Source of the DNA: Galaxea fascicularis | Taxonomy: Eukaryota; Cnidaria; Anthozoa; Scleractinia; Euphylliidae | Direction of reading: 5' to 3' | Length of the DNA: 64,000 nucleotides | Assembly (NCBI GenBank): GCA_948470475.1 | Contig: OX419347.1 | Coordinates: 9,342,165-9,406,164, forward strand | In this document: in pieces, positions 22,903-36,458 of the stretch | Position numbering within the stretch: the stretch's first letter is position 1 | How the letters are laid out: each line of letters starts with the position of its first letter | Notes under the pieces: generated by a model | Databases searched by the model: none | What the model saw: only the letters and a program-made list of their open reading frames with translations | What the model was told of the DNA's origin: nothing | Position numbers and translations under genes: made by a program

Positions 22903-23193
22903 GTTCAGTCACAAAAGCTCAGCATAATGTTATGTACAAATACAAGAAAATAAACTCCAACTTGATGCACTTGTAAAGAAACTTTCACTGACCCCATTCA
23001 CACCTTTTTATAGCAATGCCACGAGTGCATTTATCTTGAAGTGATCTCTGTTTCATGGCCTTTTTTACACCTTCACATTATGAAACCCATCACAAACATC
23101 AACAAGTAACTTTCCATAATTTCTGTTTTAAACGATCAATGTATAGGAAATTCACATCCAACATGGTACAGTGATTTGATCGTTAGGCAACAG

Positions 23194-26100
23194 TCACTCC
23201 TCTGCTGGCATAAAAACTTTTCCCGGGGTTTTTGCCGTAAGCAACTTTGCTTCTTCTTCACTGTAAAGAAAACATATTACCATGAGTCATTCTATCAGCG
23301 TGGATGGCCTAATTTAGTTTGAGAGGCCTTTCCACAGACAACTTCTTACCCCTGATCTGTGCACTAATTTAAATGTAAGCTTAGAAGGGTCGAAGATCTT
23401 CACATCAAAAAGAAGTTGTAGTGAAGTTGATGCCTGGCCTATCATTGTAACCTTCGTTGTCAAATAAATGCCAGGAATTGAACAACTGACATAAAACGGA
23501 GCTTTCTGTCAACAACTGCTTATGACGTTTGTACAATTTTTGGAGTAGGTTGAGTGTTAGAAAATCTCATCTTCATTTGCTGTGTGAAAAATTCCAGACA
23601 ATGAAAGACTAACTGTTATGGAGGTCGTGGGTTCGATTCCTTCCTAAGACTCTGATTCGCTTTCAAGTTGTCCTTTTGCCCGTTGCCCAGCAACTTGAAT
23701 ATCACTCTAACTGATGGTCACAAATAAGCAAAGCCTTGTGTTTATTGTTACCGTGGTAACACCATTTACTAAACATCCAACCAATGCAGACCTCAATATC
23801 ATTTCAAAACCACGACTGCTGTAATGTTCTACTAATCAAGTGTGTCTTAACCAGGGCTGTGCTTTGTTTGATCCAACCAGTGTGTAGTACAATTTGAGAG
23901 ACAACTACAAACAAAGCAGCTTTTCACATAATGTCTCAATCCTTATAGACTGAATGATTCCTCTTGTTAATTTAAAGGAGGTCACAAGGATAGTCAAGAC
24001 ATCAGCGAAAGACTTTTCCTCATCATAAAAGTGTACCACCTTTTTCTACACTATTATTATGAAAGTCGAAATTATGATAAGACAATTCCTGCAATAGCTG
24101 AAAATTAATTCTGCACGTACATCAGCAGGAAAGTTGTCATCCACGCCTTATTGATAGACCAAGGAAGAATGAGAGCTCATAAATTTGGAAAAACTAGTTG
24201 TAGAAGTAGTCTGTGATACATGTATCTACCAGGGATATTTTATCGTCATCTACCTAATAAGGATTTTCAGGAACAATCAAATGACAATAATTACACCCTA
24301 AGATTAAAAATTAATAATCTAAATTCTCATTTGTTGCCCCTACACATTTCCTACAGATGGTGTAGGAAGAAATTGTTAAAATATCAAGCAAATTCATCTT
24401 ATTTGATCATGCCCTTAATTCTCACATGACCACTCTGTCTTATTAAGCATTGACATAATAATAAAATAAAAATAAATTACTTTATTTACCCTCAGATTTT
24501 AGAGTAGCTTATGCAGCTAATATCTCCGAGCATTTATCAAATAAACTTAAAACATGATAAGAATCCCAACCGGCGGGAGGCAAACTGGTTGGCTATTTTA
24601 CAAGGATGACCAAGGAGTTGAGCCAGGTACTTACCCAGAACAACACCAGCTAGTGGCCAGAGCAGGATTTGAACCCAGGTCACCGCATTGAAATCCAGCA
24701 CCCTAACCACTCGGCCACCCCGCCTCTTTGATTACATTACAAGGAGACATTTGATGCTGATCCTCCAGACCATGCCATTCCTTTCTTTCTGCAAACAAGA
24801 TTTCTACCCTTGACCTTTTCATATTTTGAACGTCTCTTGTTAATGATGCATGATATTTATCATCAAGCCATTCCACCCAACCTAAAAAGCATATTCAGGC
24901 TAACAACGGATGTTCACAACTACAGAACCACATCTGCATTAAACCAATTTTATTACATTGACAAATCTTGAACTGAAAAAATGAAGATATCTTTTGTGAG
25001 AACTGGTGCTTTGACTTCCTCAATTTCTTAAGTCTTTAAGAAAATGTCAACTTAAAGCTAAATTTAAACAAATATTGTTTTCTTCAAAAAACAGATGACT
25101 ATATTGAGGCTCCCCAAATACTCTCCAATATCAAACAAGTATATGCGTGATATAATGTACATAATTCACATTCTAATTTTCAGTTTGCCTTCAACTTTTT
25201 AATCCTATCCTTAAGTTATTTATAAGTGCATCTCTATAACTCTACAGACCAGCTTCTGTATTGTTGTGTTATTTTGTGATTTCTTAACTTGAATAATTAA
25301 ATTTGTTCCTGCCTCGAATAGCATTATGTGCTAATTTGCAGGACAAATGTTCTTGTATTAATAAGTGTGTTTTTTAGTAAAGTTTTGTTTGCTTGTTTGT
25401 TTTTTCATTCTTAGGGTTTAAAGGGTGAAATAACTTAAACAAGCATTTGAAAAATTGCCAACAAGCTTATTCTTTAAAAAGAGTTTAAAACCTTGAACCA
25501 AATGCCTTGGCTTTAAGAACAGTTCTAAGGTGTTTCAGAGCCCAATAGTTCTATAATAAAATGCTTGTTGTCCAGAAGCTGTTCATATTCCAAGATGGTA
25601 TAAAACAAAATTGAAGACTTTATGCAAAACTACCTGTAGATTGCAAATGAGTCTTAATATATTTTTTTCTGGTGGTTTATAAAACTTTGGCCATTTTCGG
25701 CAAATCTGAAAATTGGACTAGAAAAGTCGTTATTCATTTATTCTTCCTCAAAATGTTTCCAGTGTGGTGAGATTCGTTAATGATTAACAGAGCAATATTA
25801 CACATCAACTTAAATTTGTAAACATAAAAAAGCATTTGATACATTGACAAAAAAGCAGGAGATGAAAGGCAGAAAAAACAAGAGGTGGAACAACTTCAAA
25901 CTAATGGTAAATCTTTAAATTTTTATTGTTGTGCGAATCCAAAAACCATAACTTTAATTTGATTTTGAAATTTTACATTGTGCAGCAACCAATCAGAGGT
26001 GGCATGAACCAAAAACTAATTACCATCACTATTTGCAGTTTAGTTTTCTTGTGCGTGATTGGCTTTTACTTGAAACACAATAACATTTCACAATTATTTC

Positions 26101-28855
26101 TAGCATTCACAGTTTTGGGATTTTCACAGCAAAATACAGATGAAAAAATATCATGGAATGATCTCTGCATAATTTCGCTTCTTTTATCACTTGTTAGCAA
26201 CCTGTTGGTAGCCCATTGGATGAGTTCAGGTCAACTTTCGGTCAATAATAATTTATACATGTAAAGTACAAGACACTGTGGAACTCCATAAAGTAGTTGG
26301 TTGTCCGAGTTTACTGTAGGACTAAGAAAATCAACCTCTAGGGCTTTCGTTTGGGCTAAAACAGAGGGGATGCTACTGTATGACACTGTATCATAGGCAA
26401 GTTGTTGGATCTACATATTAATAAAACACCAATTTTACCTGGTCTCTGATGCCCCTTGCAATAGCTTTTGCTGGCCATACAGAATGAAAGGGGGCTTTGC
26501 AGCTCGCCGCAGGTCTCTATCACAGTAATAGTTGTGACTTAGCTTGTGAGCTGGGCCATCAGGGAGGATGGGATTTGGTTGTGTTCTAACAAAACATCAT
26601 ATTACCTCATCAGTATCTTGTAAATTATGTAACATTATTTGTGATATTATGCTAGTTGCTTGGCAATGGGCAAAAGGACAACTGAAAAGAAATCAGAGTC
26701 CCAGGCATGTTATGTGATATTTTAGTTAAAGCCCAGGTTTTCACTCCACTGGTCACCCCAATTTCTCAGCCCGATGTTATCAGATTTATGGGTACTATTA
26801 TGAACTCTACCACTGCTGATCTTTGTAGCAAATTGGATATTTTTTTAAGCAAAAGTTGATTTACACTGTATAATGATAGGGACCTCTGAGTACGAGTACG
26901 AGTACAAATTTCTAATTTCAAACCAGTCACCTCCCCTGAACCCTCACTCTTCCTTGTTACGTACAGCTGTACCAGTAGATCAGGGGGTTGTAGAAACAAG
27001 ATTGATGTCACTAGTGATCATATAAAACACCCGCACAGGATTTGAAAAGTTGCACTTGTACCCAATCTCATATTCATACTCAAATCTAAAGGTTCCTAAT
27101 AATAACAACACAAAATCCATTATTTACCCTCAGAAGACAAAAGAACACAAAGAATGTGATACTAAAAAAACTAAAGCAAAATACTACGGTTATCAGCTGA
27201 GTTGGGACAGAGGGAAGTTTGGCGCCCACGTTTCGCAATTATTGAAACCACGTGGTTGTCAAGGGGAAAGCAAAAGTATCCACTGGCAACTTTTCGGGCT
27301 GTGATGGTATCAGTCTTAACATGACAGCACGAAAAGTTGCCAATGGATACTATTTGCGTTCCCCTTGACAGCAACGTGGTTTCAACGGCAAAATGTGGTG
27401 CCAAACTTCTATTGGTCCAAACTCAACTGATAACAGTAGTAAAAAAAAAAAGAAAAAAAGAATGATACTGTTGCATAGTACTTGATTCTGTTGACAATGG
27501 AGAGCAGGGTTGGGGGAGCAGTGAGAGCACTCGCATTCCGCCAATATGTCCTGGGTTCACACTTGGTGAAGTGCGAACTTATGTTCACACTTGGTGCCAT
27601 AAGTGGGCTGAGTTTGTTGGTACACTACTCTGCTCCAACAGGGTTTTCACTAAGTACTCTGGTTTTCCCCACTCCCCAAAAACCAACATTTGATTTGAGT
27701 CGAGTTGACTTAGAATTGTAGAGCTTTCTTTGTAAGCCCCATTTGTTCATATTCATAAGTTAATTTACACCAAACAAGTAATAAATTATTACAATATGCT
27801 TATATTGAGAAGCTCCCAAAATATGATTCTGCAAGGTGCCTCTCATAAAATGTTGCAAAATCAAACTCTTCATGTGCTTTATTTACCAAGTTTAAAAGAC
27901 TGATATTTTCCCAAAGTTTATACCTGCCAACTCTTGTGCCTTAGGTGGGTTGAAAACTACAATCTCATGCCAATTCATCATTGTGAGGCCAATTTTTCAC
28001 CCCCTGTTAAAAAAATGTGAGCTATTACAGCCAAACTGTCCATCAGTTTGGCTGTAATAGTCTTCAAACTCTATGATTCTTGAACGAAAGACAGAAGATG
28101 ATGTCAACTTCAGTCATTCCCATCCTGGGTTATGAATTATTTGGAGAGTCTTCGGGTGTCTTTGAAAGTTTTCAAACATCTTCAGATATGGTCGTCATAT
28201 GTTCAAAAATCCTCGCACTCCCAGGATAAAAATCTCATACCTTCAAGTCAGAAAAAGTTGGTAGGTATAGAAGTTAAGGCACTTATTAGATTTCGGAACA
28301 CCTGGTCCATAATTTACATACATTGGATGACAATAGTGTCCATTGTAATATGCCTCGCTCTTCAAAAGCCTCCGACATATGTAAATGAGGGGGGCAGGTA
28401 TTCTGCAATAATTGCTCCAAGGCAATTTTCTAATTCTTAAATATAAGACTTATAGCCATCAGAAAATACGTTTGGGCCAACATAAATTTATCAAGGTAAT
28501 ATTTTCACACGTCACAGCATCATACATTACCCAAGCATACATTTTCTAACTTAAACTCTGTTCACGCTCTTCGTTTTTTGTGACCAATACTATACACTGT
28601 AAGAGTAATGCATGTAAAAGCTTAATTAAGTTGCGTATGGTAAAATTGAGTTGAAATCTTCTCCAGCCTTCGTACCTTGCAGCCTGATTATCGGGATAAC
28701 GCAGAGGAACTTTGAGCGTTTTCTGCCAAGAAGGAATGAAAAACAAAGTTTAAAGTGTGTTCTTGAAAAAGGATAAACTTCAACTGCTAAATTTTTTTCC
28801 TTACTCCCATAAGAAAATTACGAATAACTTGCATCGCCCTTGTTGCGGACGCCAT
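23194..28855 (-). CDS. NDUFA7: NDUFA7, NADH dehydrogenase 1 alpha subcomplex subunit 7 (four exons)
   Basis: An accessory subunit of mitochondrial respiratory complex I, on the matrix side of the inner membrane. Coding exons (minus strand): 28855-28805, 28722-28676, 26585-26439 and 23260-23194. All three introns have GT-AG ends, and the phases (0, 2, 2) keep one 103-codon frame to a TGA. Exon 1 encodes [17 protein letters not shown], whose first six residues equal human NDUFA7. Exon 2 has [15 protein letters not shown] (human LQGKLQLRY region). Exon 3 has [20 protein letters not shown] followed by CDRDLRR, the family hallmark (human [27 protein letters not shown]). Exon 4 encodes a divergent tail ending [11 protein letters not shown]. 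Human is slightly longer (113 aa). The introns (82, 2090 and 3178 bp) hold SINEs, a MITE and a LINE scrap. No long open frame marks this gene because its exons are short. It faces RPS28 head to head. Confidence 0.92.
23615..23720 (+). mobile_element. tRNA-SINE fragment in NDUFA7 intron 3
   Basis: Box B-like GGTCGTGGGTTCGATTCC is followed by a tail (AGACTCTGATTCGCTTTCAA then GTTGTCCTTTTGCCCGTTGC) that reappears inverted at 26638-26712. The 5' half of the tRNA head is degenerate. Confidence 0.6.
24450..24727 (-). mobile_element. tRNA(Leu/Ser)-like SINE in NDUFA7 intron 3
   Basis: The minus strand from 24727 reads GGCGGGGTGGCCGAGTGGTT (box A) then GGTGCTGGATTTCAATGCGG, a class II tRNA-like arm, and box B GGGTTCAAATCC. 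The body follows (CTCTGGCCACTAGCTGG, CAACCAGTTTGCCTCCCGCC), ending in an AT-rich tail with AATAAA-type repeats. Confidence 0.8.
24790..25130 (+). pseudogene. 3' scrap of a LINE reverse transcriptase
   Basis: The plus strand reads [20 protein letters not shown], then [16 protein letters not shown] and, after a stop, [12 protein letters not shown] followed by VFKKMST. This resembles the C-terminal end of LINE ORF2 proteins (pattern HNYNTRSA, F-G-WN-LP, K). It is inactive and inside NDUFA7 intron 3. Confidence 0.4.
26638..26712 (-). mobile_element. 5'-truncated SINE copy, same family as 23615-23720
   Basis: The reverse complement reads GGGACTCTGATTTCTTTTCA then GTTGTCCTTTTGCCCATTGC and CAAGCAACTAGCATAATATC, matching the 3' body of the copy at 23615-23720; the tRNA head is missing. 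Confidence 0.6.
27182..27440. mobile_element. Foldback MITE in NDUFA7 intron 2
   Basis: Arms of about 115 bp: the left begins ACTACGGTTATCAGCTGAGT, the right ends AACTCAACTGATAACAGTAGT. Inner matches include CCACGTGGTTGTCAAGGGGA against the inverted TCCCCTTGACAGCAACGTGG. The long stems and short loop are typical of a palindromic MITE. Confidence 0.8.
27487..27770 (+). mobile_element. tRNA-derived SINE in NDUFA7 intron 2
   Basis: Head: GGGTTGGGGGAGCAGTGAGA then GCACTCGCATTCC (degenerate box A) and TCCTGGGTTCACA (box B). Body: GCCATAAGTGGGCTGAGTTT, CAACAGGGTTTTCACTAAGT, CTCTGGTTTTCCCC and AAAAACCAACATTTG. I know this body from an abundant coral SINE. The copy is diverged, with GTGAAGTGCGAACTTATGTT between head and body. 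Confidence 0.7.
28022..28060. repeat. Perfect 17-bp hairpin
   Basis: CTATTACAGCCAAACTG (28022-28038), the 5-base loop TCCAT, then an exact inverted copy (28044-28060). It lies in NDUFA7 intron 2. Confidence 0.95.
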
Positions 28856-29011
28856 CTTGGAACCAACTTATCTGGCGTGGATTGCTGGGAAATTTTTCGA
28901 ACCTCATCCGTACCCAGTCTATTTCCGTTTTCTTGTATCCCAGAATTCTGCACGCACTTGTGTGGTTTGACCACGTGGTTCTTCCTCTTTTTGATCCGCC
29001 ATTTTACCAAA
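28856..29011. promoter_or_regulatory. Bidirectional NDUFA7/RPS28 promoter
   Basis: 156 bp separate the two start codons. On the RPS28 side a pyrimidine-rich tract (TTCTTCCTCTTTTT, 28979-28992) fits a 5'TOP start, and CGCCATTTT at 28997-29005 fits a YY1-type site. A matching CGCCATCTTGG (28850-28860) covers the NDUFA7 start codon. ACCACGTGGT (E-box palindrome) lies at 28970-28979. No TATA box is evident. Transcript starts are inferred. Confidence 0.75.
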
Positions 29012-31359
<2,348 letters not shown>

Positions 31360-32251
31360 GTAAGTGTTTCTTTAAATTTTTCGGAATCGCATGCAAATCA
31401 TTACAGGGGAATGTTATCCCTTATGGTTTTGTGTTGGTGTTTCTTGTGTCTTAAAACCCTAATTATATTTTGTCATGCCAGTTGATTATAATGCAGTGGG
31501 AAGTGCATTGTAAACCCTTGGAGTTTTACGGGCTGTAACCCATAACCTCTGCTGTGACTCTGATAGGTCTTTGATTCTACAGGTGATCTTCAGTGTTGTC
31601 TGATTATTATGCTCACAGAGCCGCAACATTCTGGCTAGTGGTAACCAGGTGGAGAACTTCACCTATTGATAGGGAGCTTAAGCAACGATGATGCCACAAA
31701 ACAAGAATGCCACAGAACAATAGGATTGATGAGCAAAAAGAATTGTTCTGCACATGCAGAGTTTACATTTTGGCACATTTCATTTCTGTCCTGTGAAACA
31801 ACAAAATGAAAAATGACCAAATTTTGCGTTTTCTTGAGAACTTGATCACATGATGGTAATTTGTTTCTTTTTCCTAACTTTTTTATTAATTTAGTCCCTA
31901 GAGTTCACCAGCATAGTCCAAGTTGGGCAAAACCAAATAATTGCAAAAGAGTTACAAAAACCAAGAAGTTACATTTTGAAATGTTGTTGTTGCCATTGCC
32001 ATTGCTAATGACAACCCAAAGCAGTTTCTGAATTTGCTGTCAACATGTTATACTGTATGCCACTCTCCAGTTCTTGTAATACATTTGAATGATTCTCTAG
32101 TTATTTTATTTACTTATCCTCCCCACGTCTTTCTTGGATTTGAGTCCATAAGCAGCACAACCTGTAGCTCAGTTGTGTGTGGCTGACGTAAATTATTTTG
32201 TTGTTCTTGGCAATATTTCCTGGTAACAAGAATTAACATCTCATCTTGCAG

Positions 32252-32365
32252 GTGGTAGTTCAAAGTACAGCTTAAAGAAGAAGAAAGAAATAGCAGGGCA
32301 TCAGTCAACATTAGAGAGACATCATGTTCTAAAGTGTAATAAAGATGTGTCTGTCAAACAGTTTT
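32252..32365 (+). other. RPS28: RPS28 3' UTR exon with poly(A) signal
   Basis: Begins after the acceptor CTTGCAG at 32245-32251. It contains AATAAA at 32338-32343, about 86 bases into the exon. The end near 32365 is estimated from the signal. Confidence 0.8.
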
Positions 32366-33017
32366 CTCCTTTCTCTTTTCTTACTTTATTTTTATTTGTT
32401 TATTAATTCCATGCTGTCCCCAGGATGAAACACCACTGGGCTGTCATCAAACTTTGGAGTAGTTGTCATAATTTGAAATTTTCCAAATTCTTGGTACCCA
32501 GCTGTCCCTTCTGTAGTTTGCAGTCGGTCAGATACTGCTGATCAGAGCCTTACACTAACACAGGTGTGTAGTGTAAGTGGTCTGTTGTGAGACTGCAACT
32601 GGTTCTACAAATGGTTCATTTTACGGAAGATCTTAGACAGCAATGGCAAGACCAATAGTTTGCTGGAGTACCCATTCTTGCTGGCTCAGAAAGCCTGGTT
32701 CCGGTATTTGTGTTGAGTGACCAAACCTTTGAGAAGAAGTGTGGCAAGAGATCACTGTTTTGATACAAATCTCAGTCTTTCTTGGGTAAATGTGGACTGG
32801 TTAGCATAATGTGATTTACATGAGAAAAGCAGTGAGGTCAGCCCAGCCTCGTTTCCATTCATAAGCCAGGTTACTGAGCATGCAATTGAAAAATGGTTTA
32901 TTGAAAGGCCCTTGGACACCTTATAAAGTTTACACAACGTAGTATTCGTTATCGTTTCGCATTAGGGTTGGGGTTGATGCTATATGAACTTAAATTATTT
33001 CCTTGCCATCCAACAAG
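32366..33017. other. No gene recognised
   Basis: Intergenic. A small hairpin CTTACACTA/TAGTGTAAG lies at about 32550-32578. Confidence 0.35.
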
Positions 33018-33095
33018 TCCTCAGTGGTGTAGGGGTTAGTGTGGTATTCTGGGTCTTCTAAGTTGTGGATTCGAATCCTATTGCCCTTTATCTCA
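33018..33095 (+). mobile_element. Degenerate tRNA-SINE head
   Basis: TCCTCAGTGGTGTAGGGGTT (box A-like, Asp/Glu-tRNA style) is followed 30 bases later by GTGGATTCGAATCC (box B). The acceptor stem does not close, so it is not a functional tRNA. Confidence 0.5.
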
Positions 33096-34097
33096 ATTTT
33101 TTTTCTTTCAAATTGAAGAGACTTGCACTTCCATGAACATTCCCAGCTTGAAATTCATCTAAGTGTGATGTAAAAGCGGAAAACAGTTCTACCTTGTGTA
33201 AAAGTCAAAAGGGGATAAAGGGCCTTTTGACAGATGTAAATGAGTGCTGTCAAAAATGGGCTATTGGCTGTGCCATTTGTTGGTTTAAGTGCGAGGCTGA
33301 CTTAACTCCTACTTCGATTTTTGTTGAATATTTTGTGCTGAACACCTCATAACGCTTAGCGTATATTCCATGTATGAAACAAAAAATCCAACTAAGGGAC
33401 TCGACAAAAGTACCATCATGTAAACGGCCAAATGAAGAAAACAGCAAATTTCTCCAAGGTACTCCAAAAGACTAAGGAAAGATACGACAGAGAAAGAACG
33501 TGCTTTTGATCATTTTGCCTGGCATATACGGAACAGATAACACAGGACCAACGGAATCAAAACTATTTAAATGATAGTCTCCGCAGCCGTTTTTTTGTAG
33601 GGTTAGACACATGAGGCCGGCATAACTTCGGGCATAATGGCATAGTCAGAGCATCGAGCATAATGCCGGTATAATGGCCAAGTTTATAGCATAATTGTGA
33701 CTTCCCAAAAACTGGTTGCAAAGGAGACTATGTAATTGGTGGCTCATAGCCATTTCTAACTAAAATTAAGCCCCCCCCCCCCCTTCCTCTTGCTTCCTCA
33801 CCTAAACGAAAGCTAAAAACGTTCTTAAGACTCATTTGAGTACCATAGGGATTACCTACTTTGGCCCCAAACCCCATAGATTCTCAGAGTGTAAGGGTTG
33901 ATATGAAAAACTGTAATTTCTGGCGTTTGAGTTTGCACAAGAAATTAGCCAGAAATTGATATTTCTGCAGTATGAGAACAGAGAAGGATGGGCCCGAGCG
34001 AGTACAGTGCATGATGGGTGTTACGTCGCATAAAAATTTGTAGTATGTCACGTGGTCGTGAAATGATGACGGATGTGTGTTACTCTGTTAGCTTTAA
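33096..34097. other. No gene; includes a C13 run
   Basis: 33771-33783 is an uninterrupted run of 13 C. Around 33617-33700 the phrase GGCATAATGGCATA and variants recur loosely. No coding signal. Confidence 0.4.
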
Positions 34098-34779
34098 GGC
34101 TACGTTCACACCGTAACGGACGAATTTTCGACCGGTTGAAAATGTGACCGGACATGCTGTTCACAAGGAACCGTGTAATATATCTTCTCTGTTCACATGG
34201 AACTAACGAACCGGTTGAATTTTAACTTTTGCCACTACTTTTTACCATCTGCCCAGACGCAGAGCACTACTTTACAAAATCCAAAATGGCGCATAAGACA
34301 GTGGAAGGCAAACAATGGTAACGATAAGGGTAAAGATTCGACACCTGATAGCGACAAATAATGCTTCATCTTCGACTTAGGGATAGATATGCAACTTTTT
34401 TTAACGCGGTTTTCTGACATTAACAGAACTCCAGCACACCGTACGGTAATATTAGCAAGAACCGCGATTAATAATCTGACACATCTCATCTTCCTAAGCT
34501 AGACCTTTCTTTAGTCACCCAGCTTAGTTACCAAACATCCATGCAACCACGCAATAGCCGTGCGTACAAAAATTTAAACAGTCAAAGTGTTCACAAAGGG
34601 CGGGTTAAATTATTGACCGTACCGGCTAAAAGTTCGCCCCGGTTTTGGCGTTCAAATTTTCGAACGGCTAGCCGTCTAAATTTTCGTACGGTTAGCGTGG
34701 TTCCGTGTGAACCGAACACCTAACCGGAAGAATTTTTAATTTTTTTTGAAAATTCATCCGGTACCGTGTGAACGTAGCC
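34098..34779. mobile_element. 682-bp MITE, TAA target duplication (PIF/Harbinger-like)
   Basis: The left terminus GGCTACGTTCACACCGTAAC and the right terminus (inverted: GGCTACGTTCACACGGTACC) form good terminal inverted repeats, followed by weaker inverted similarity further inward (ACCGGTTGA and GAACCG phrases). TAA flanks both ends (34095-34097 and 34780-34782). A 3-bp TWA duplication is the PIF/Harbinger signature. There is no transposase. Confidence 0.8.
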
Positions 34780-34782
34780 TAA

Positions 34783-35939
34783 GAGACTGTTTTTCAAGCG
34801 TACCGCTGGTGTGTAGCCGAAGCGAACCAAAATGGATACATCGGTTGAAACGCAGGGCTACCAACAATGTCCTTTCTCCATTGTTCTGTAGGTATATTTT
34901 CCTTTAGAGCAAACAGACAACACCATATCATAAAATTACTTATTCCACGTATAAACCAACTTGCGAAGAATTTAAACTCTCTGTACTTAAGTTAGTTGAT
35001 CAAAGATATTACAGAGAGAATTGAAGCCTGAGATATCACAGGAGTTGTGTACTCAACTTCACCACATTGCTGACCGTAAAGTGGGCCCTAATGGACTTTC
35101 CATTCAACCTAAACGACAAGGAGGCGTTGTGTGAAAGTTCTCAGAGTCTATTTAGTCGCAATATCCTGAGATCATTCTGTAGAGATAAGGTGATCTTCTG
35201 TGAGCTATCACTGAACCCTCCGCCCTCACTGCTATGAGATCTGCGGGGCATAAAGCATACTGTATCCCGAATGAGTGTCTGATTGACACTTTCCCTTGTT
35301 TTGCCTCGGCATTATCTCCTTCCTTTCCAGATACATCGTTTTTTTTTTAAATTTAATCCCCAGATGGTGACCAGATGGTGACCAGGTGACAAAAAGTCAA
35401 AGGTGGACACTTGTTTTGGAATTGTTCGCAACACCTAGGAACCTACCACAAAGTATATTCCAGTTTCTATATGACCGGAAGATAATCATTCTTTTCAATG
35501 CAGATTGGGATCGTACGTATACAGTCCCTTCGTTTCAAAACTTTCGGTTAAAAAACATTGGTCTATGGCAAAAGCACAGAGAAAGTACATTCTTTCTGGT
35601 AGCGTCTATTCCGATTTTTAGCAACCTTTGACCATTTTTCAGAATTATCCATTTTTCAGTGAAGTCAAACAAGCGAGGTGAGCAATGCGCTAACCTTTGC
35701 TCAGCTTCTGCAATAAATCGCCGGGATGGGGAAAGTATTTTTCCCAGGGGTTGCCCGAGGGGGCATGCTAACGATAAAATTGAACCATGCTTTAGAGCCG
35801 GAAAGGTTGACATTTTTGTTTGATATCACCGTCGTAACATCGTGATATCTTTCTCAACCCAAAATTATCGCGGTGCGCCGATGAATCGACGTATCGTCAC
35901 GAGCCCGAAGCAGTGCTAACAAAACAACATATTACCTTT
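34783..35939. other. No gene recognised
   Basis: Intergenic, with short open frames lacking motifs. Confidence 0.3.
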
Positions 35940-36362
35940 AACTGCACCGATTGAAACGTGCCCGAGTGTGTGACGTACTGGTACTAGTGAACTTCTCATG
36001 CAGCTATAAACCCTTCAGTAAACACTCCATGTACAGGATCAATATCCTTACAGCGAGATTATGTCGCGTCAGACTGCTACTAAAATTTTTGCCTACCACG
36101 ATAACTCTGACTTACATAAAGCAAAAAACGAAGATACTGATCAGTGAGTCTAGCTTAGCTCCATCATTCGTGAGACTTCACTCACCATTCGTGAGTAAGT
36201 AAAATCAGCGAACCAGGCATGTTATTAAAATAACAGCGCTTCACTGATTTAAAATAACACGGCATGCGCCCTTGGTTATGATGTTTCAGTTTCGAGTTAT
36301 TTACCTTCAAATGTGACGACGTCACTGCAAACCAGTTAAAGCTTTCAACGATTCAAACTGTG

Positions 36363-36439
36363 ATTGGTTCATTGATGATGACGTGGTAAAAATCAATAAA
36401 AAGGAAAATGAACCGAAAGAAACACACACGGAAGTGAAA
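36363..36439 (+). promoter_or_regulatory. Proximal promoter of paralogue A: inverted CCAAT box and IRF-like sites
   Basis: ATTGG at 36363-36367 in TGTGATTGGTTCAT, shared with paralogue B, lies 96 bases before the ATG. Two AANNGAAA matches (AACCGAAA 36411-36418; AAGTGAAA 36432-36439) sit in the leader, and TGACGTGG at about 36379 resembles a CRE half-site. Function is inferred from motif form only. Confidence 0.4.
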
Positions 36440-36458
36440 CTGAAGCGAAGGGCTTAGA

